Shown here one piece after another: positions 23,201 through 29,200 of a stretch of 34,721 bases of DNA. The stretch is from assembly GCF_000003605.2 (NCBI RefSeq), contig NW_003107603.1, forward strand, positions 12,104 through 46,824. Direction: 5' to 3'. The stretch's first letter is position 1. Every line of letters starts with the position of its first letter. The stretch is from Saccoglossus kowalevskii (lineage: Eukaryota; Hemichordata; Enteropneusta; Harrimaniidae). The position numbers and the translations under genes were made by a program. The notes beneath the pieces were generated by a model, which was not told the origin of the DNA, ran no database searches, and saw only the letters and a program-made list of their open reading frames with translations.

Positions 23201-26200
23201 GGATACTTATGTTTTGACCTTTGTGTGTCAATGTGTGCGCGCTTCCGGACCTGTATCCTAGACATGCCAATCACAATCAAACTTCACACATACATCATAC
23301 ATAATATTATACATATGCACATCAATTTGTTTCATGACCTAATTCAAGGTGGTCGAATGGTTGCCATTTTTGTGCTAAAAAATCATCAAAATCAAGGATT
23401 TCTGGCATTCCAGAACTGGATCTTGGGATTTATGGATGGATTTTGTTCAAACTAGGTACATACATTAGAGATTATGGGTTCCTGATGCACATCATTTTAT
23501 TTTTCAGATCGGATGCAAAATGGCTGACTGGCAATTATTTTGTTTAAATGAATGCGCTGCTAGACAAGTACAAGACAAGTACTCGTTTGACGATCAGATA
23601 TAAGATGTCAATCATTTTAATGTTAACAAATCATCATAATCAAGCATCATCTTCTTGATCCATACTTCTAACATGTTTATCTTCCAACTATATTACTATA
23701 AACAAAACTATACATGTATATCTTAAATTTGATAACTAATGGTAACTGTGCCATGCATGGCTTAATTAGTCCCCGTTCGGACGCAGTCCAAAAACGGGGA
23801 CTTATGTTTTGACCTCCGTGCGTCTGTGCGTGCATCCGGACCTGTATCTTAGAAATGCCTGGACCAATCACAATCAAACTTCACACATACATCATACATG
23901 ATATTATACATATGCACATCAATTTGTTTCACGATCTGATTCAAGATGGCCAAATGGCGGCCAATTTTGTTCTAAAAATCATCAAAATCAAGCATTTCGG
24001 CTGTTTACAGATAGATTTTGTTCAAACTTGGTATATACATGTACGTTGGACATTATAGGACCTTGATGCACATCAATTTGTTTTCAGATAAGATTCAAAA
24101 TGGCTGACTGGCAGCCATTTTCTTTTAATAAATGTGGTTCTAGTGCCATATCTCTGACTTGCTGTGACTGATTATGTTCAAATTTCAAATATTTATTATA
24201 CATCATGTCATAGATATACAGATGTATTGGTTTGATGATCCTATTAAAAACGGCCGAATGGTAGACATTTTTGTGCTAAAAATCATCAAAATCAAGCATT
24301 TCTTTGCTGTTTATGGATGGATTTTGTTCAAACTTGGTATATACATTTGACATTATAGAACCTTGATGCACATCATTTTGTTTTTCAGATAAGATTCAAA
24401 ATGGCCGACTGGTGGCCATTTTGTTTTAATGAATGTGATTCTAGTGCCATATCTCTGACTTGCTATGACTGACTTTTTTAAAATTTCAAATATTCATATA
24501 CATCATGTCATAGATATACAGATATATTGGTTTGACAATCCTATTAAAAATGGCCAAATGGTGGCCATTTTTGTGCTAAAAAAATCATCAAATGTCAAAC
24601 ATTTCTGGCATTTATGGATGGATTTTGTTCAAACTTGGTACATTTTGTATTAATGAATGGGCTTCTAGAGCCATATCTCTGACATGTTTTGACTGACTAT
24701 GTTTAATTTTTAAATATTTATTTTACATGTATTCAAAATGGCTGATTTTGTTTTAAAAATGCTGTTCCAGAGCAATATCTCTCCATACTCGTTTGACGAT
24801 CAGATACAAATGTCAATCATTTAAATGTTAAACAATTATCATAATCATATTCCTGACATGTTTATATTCCAGCTATATTACTATAAACAAAACTATATAT
24901 CTTTAATTCAATAACAAACGGGAACTGTTCTATGCATGGCTTGTTGTTTTGTTATTTTTTATATCAAAAAATAATATTTTTTTACTGTTTAAAAGTGACA
25001 AATTTTAAAAGGCAGGTAATTGTAAATAGATTTATACATTTTTACTGGTTGTTATTTTTATTGATAATAGGTATTTATATAATTATATTTATTTTTATGC
25101 TGGTTATTATTTCTCTTTATACTATAGGTGAACTGTATTTAGCATTTGTGACAAGTACCAAAGCCCATGCTAAAATTAGGTATGAATTGTTAATAACTGA
25201 TTTGCTGGGGGGAGGGGGGGGGGGGGGGGGTTAAGGAGATTCAAAATTCTTTTTGTTTGGTCTTGCAGTGACATCACCATCTGTTTATCATCAACTACAG
25301 ACATCCAACATACATGTTCCTACATGTTTTCATGTTCACACCTGTGTTCAGTATTTTTCACCATTGTTTTTTCCCCAACTGGTGTTTTCTATATTCTCAT
25401 AGTACGAATGGAGACCAATATTGGATTAACAATGTCCTTTTTTGCTTTCAATGGTACCAATGGTTTTGTTACTACTAATCAAAAAATGTTTCAAGTAAAT
25501 CAGGCTTTCGGAATAAACAACATACAATGTCTTGAAAATCTTTTACCAAGTACAATTATTACATATGTACAAACTGAAAAATCATTACAGAGATGAACAA
25601 CCACATAATATTTTATCTTTGAAATTATTGCTCTGTATTCATATAGGATTCCAGCATTTGTGGCTGACTGAAACTCTAGCAGTTGGAAGACATTGTTTCC
25701 ATCACAAATCCATGAAATTGAAATGAATGAATGAATGAATGAATGAATGAACATGCCTGCAATATCCATTCCACTAAAATTAAACCTATATACTGATTAT
25801 TTTATCAACATGTGAAGGAAACTTTGCAAGTACATTCAATTTGAGGTTGTTCAAGGGTATTTCAACCAATTAAATAGGGCGGAAATTGTATCATAATATT
25901 TTTTTTCAAATGGGCTGTTTAATTATATATTCAGAAATAAGCTCTAGTGATTTTTATTCTGTACAAATTATTGTTTTAGAGAAAATTGTGTGACAAAAAA
26001 GTGGGCATTTTTTGGCACAATTTACATCCATATAAAGGCATTATTTCATGGAAAATATTCATGAAAATTGGATTCCCCTTCTTATAGCAACATACTATTT
26101 TTAGTATGGGTTGACTGGACCTGTTGTTGTCCCAAACCTTGCTATTCATAACACAGCTACCTAAAATATACAAAATACTTTTAGGGAATTTTTTGTCATT

Positions 26201-29200
26201 TTTAGTCAAAAATGATTCTTTCAACAACTGCTTGTCAGATTGCATTGAAATTTGGCATGAATGTTCTTGACATGGACTAGATTCTGACTTACTAATTTCA
26301 TGAGACCATATACAAGGTTTTTTTTTTTTTGCTCATTCTTGCATATTTTTTACTTCTTCACATTGTGTTGGGTTCTGAACTACATTGTACCTATTTTTTT
26401 TAAAATGCTGAATTTCAGGTCAAGGTCATTAATTCAATGATTATATATTTGCTGCATATTTTTCCTGGCTGGCCATGATCTCTATTTCTTTAAACTAGTA
26501 ATACTACAATGACCAGTTTCTTTTATGGTGTCAAACTTTATCAACATCACTCCACCCTACGTTTCCAACTCACAGTTAACAATTACAGGGGAGCTCTTTC
26601 AGCTGTAAGCTGCTTGTTTTACTCAAAATCACTGAATAATATTTTGACATATAACAAGATCTTTTTCCCATATGAACTAATGTTAAATGGTTCAAACATC
26701 GCTGTTTTTATGGTTTTTAGCCATTTGTTACACAAAAAGTTGCTCCTTAACTGTACGTTTTTATGCAAGTTTTGTCAGAAACAACATAAAATAAAACCAT
26801 ATTGTAAAAGTGTTTAAATCTGAATATCCATTTTAATGCTCTCAAATGACCTCATCTATTTCCCTATTTTAATCTATTTTAAATTTCTTGTTACTATTAT
26901 TGGGATTTAATGTCTTTCCAACTTATGTAATTCAGATCAATAAAGAGTGATGAAGCTACATGTTTGGATGGAGTGCATGCATTTATTACATACAAGGATG
27001 TACCAGGCAGTAATAGTACTGGTGTAGCAGTTTATGATGAAGAAGTTTTTGCATCAGAAAAAGTGAGTTATCAATGTGTGTGTGTATGTATGTATGGGTG
27101 TGTATGTGTGTAGATAATGCTCATAGTTTTTGTGTCCATATTGCCCTCTAGTGTACACATTTTGATTTGTCATCCTTCTTTTTGATCTACTGGTAAAGGC
27201 TGCCTCAGTGACGAATAACACGCTCAATTAGGTCTCTGTAGTATGTATAAATGTAAACATTGAAGTATATGGGTAATGTGTATGTCCTCATTCAAGTGTA
27301 CAAAGTCCTCGTTCAAACAAAGTCCGAAAACCGGGACTTATAATTCGGTCTCCGTCCGTCCGTGCGTCTGTACATCCGTGCGTCCGTCCGGACTCATATC
27401 TCAGAATCCCTTGGACCGATTCCATTCATTCTTTGCATGTGCCTAGTACTTTATGTGGGACATATGCACATCAGTGATTATACATGTTAGGATACATGTC
27501 CACGATTGGATCAAAGATGGTTGACTGGCAGGCATCTTGTTTTGGTTTATTTATGCGGTATCTTGGACGTGCTCTGTCAGTTTTCATTCAAATTTGGCAC
27601 ATACATGTACTTTATACATGTTATGATGCATGTCCATGACAATTTGTTTCAAAATCTGGTCAATGATGGCCGATTGACAGCCATCTGACTTTTTGGCCTT
27701 ACTACTATATTTCCACAATTTATGTACCATTTTCATTTGTATTTGGCATATACATCATACATATCAGTGTATTTCATAATCAGATCAAAGATGGCCGAAT
27801 AACGGCTGTTTTTATTTTTGGCCATATTTCTACTACACGGAACACATGTTTTGATGTAAATAAACAATCTGTATATGCCACTTGGAACTCAAGTTTCAAG
27901 GACACGCTCGTGACAACCCCTCCGCTTTAATATGACAAGCACAAAGAGAACTTTCAAAACTTTAACGAGGACTGTGTCATTTTCAATGACTTGTTATTTG
28001 AAGATTTATTTCTCTTTTTCTTATTTATTATGAAATGTCAAAATGGTTTTAATTCTTTTCACAAATTACATTGAAAGGATGATAGTTAGTGAGTTCCTAA
28101 TAATGTTTCTTTAATTAGAGGTTGAGTCAAGTTAACAGACCATGTTCTTGGTTCATGGTGTGGTTGTTGAAGAGCATGCACATAATTTTGTATCAGTCGG
28201 CATTGTTCAGGTTGGTCCACACTGTCAGAGATAAAATCCAGGTTCTAGATTTCATGAAGAGAATCTGTGCAGTCCCTCAGGCTTTAAAAGGGCTGTGGTT
28301 GTCACGCCATGCATGTGCGTCATTTGTGTTGATAAACATTTGTTTAAATTCCCACAATCAAGTGCAGTCTTCTAATGAAAATTATGAGTTTTGACATGGG
28401 TGGGTGCAACATGCACTAATTACCGTCGGTGACTCCTTCAACACCTTCCAATCACCAAAGAAATTACCTAGTTAAAGCTTGGTAAAGTTTTAGTTTGTAC
28501 TTGTTAGTTTGTGTGTCAGTCAAAGTCACCATCTTTGTTCATACAAGTCCCATATTTCACACGTGAGTGTTGCAACGACCACCACCCTTTAAGCATAGCA
28601 GAGTTCACTATGAAGGTACAGCAGGTAATGAAGATCTCTATAGAGGGCACTGCACTAGCACTGTCAACTGAGTACACTTTCGGTGAACTTACATGAATTG
28701 AATTTTCTGGGATAGGGCGCTATGTATAATTCATAAAAACAAAAGTATCATACAGATATACAACAGTAACTTCAGTGTTGGACGTTGGTGGCAGTATAGT
28801 CATTTATAATGGCAACATCAACCTGCCTGACTGGCATCACACCATCTGCCTGACTGGCATCGCACCTCCTGCCTGACTGGCATCGCACCACCTGCCTGAC
28901 TGGCATCACACCATCTGCCTGACTGTCATCACACCACCTGCCTGACTGGCATCACACCAACTGCCTGACTGGCAGCACGCCACCTGCCTGACTGGCATCA
29001 CATCACCTGCCTAACTGGCATTGCATCACCTGCCTGACTGGCATCGCACCACCTGCCTAACTGGCATCGCATCACCTGCCTGACTGGCATCGCACCACCT
29101 GCCTGTCTGGCATCGCATCACCTGCCTGACTGGCATCGCATCACATCACCTGCCTGACTGGCATCGCACCACCTGCCTAACTGGCATTGCATCACCTGCC

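Noticed and set aside
28122-28394. 90-codon + strand frame as a gene or an XDH exon
   Set aside because: No family similarity that I recognise, and the flanking XDH exons (27062 and 31697) join in phase without it.
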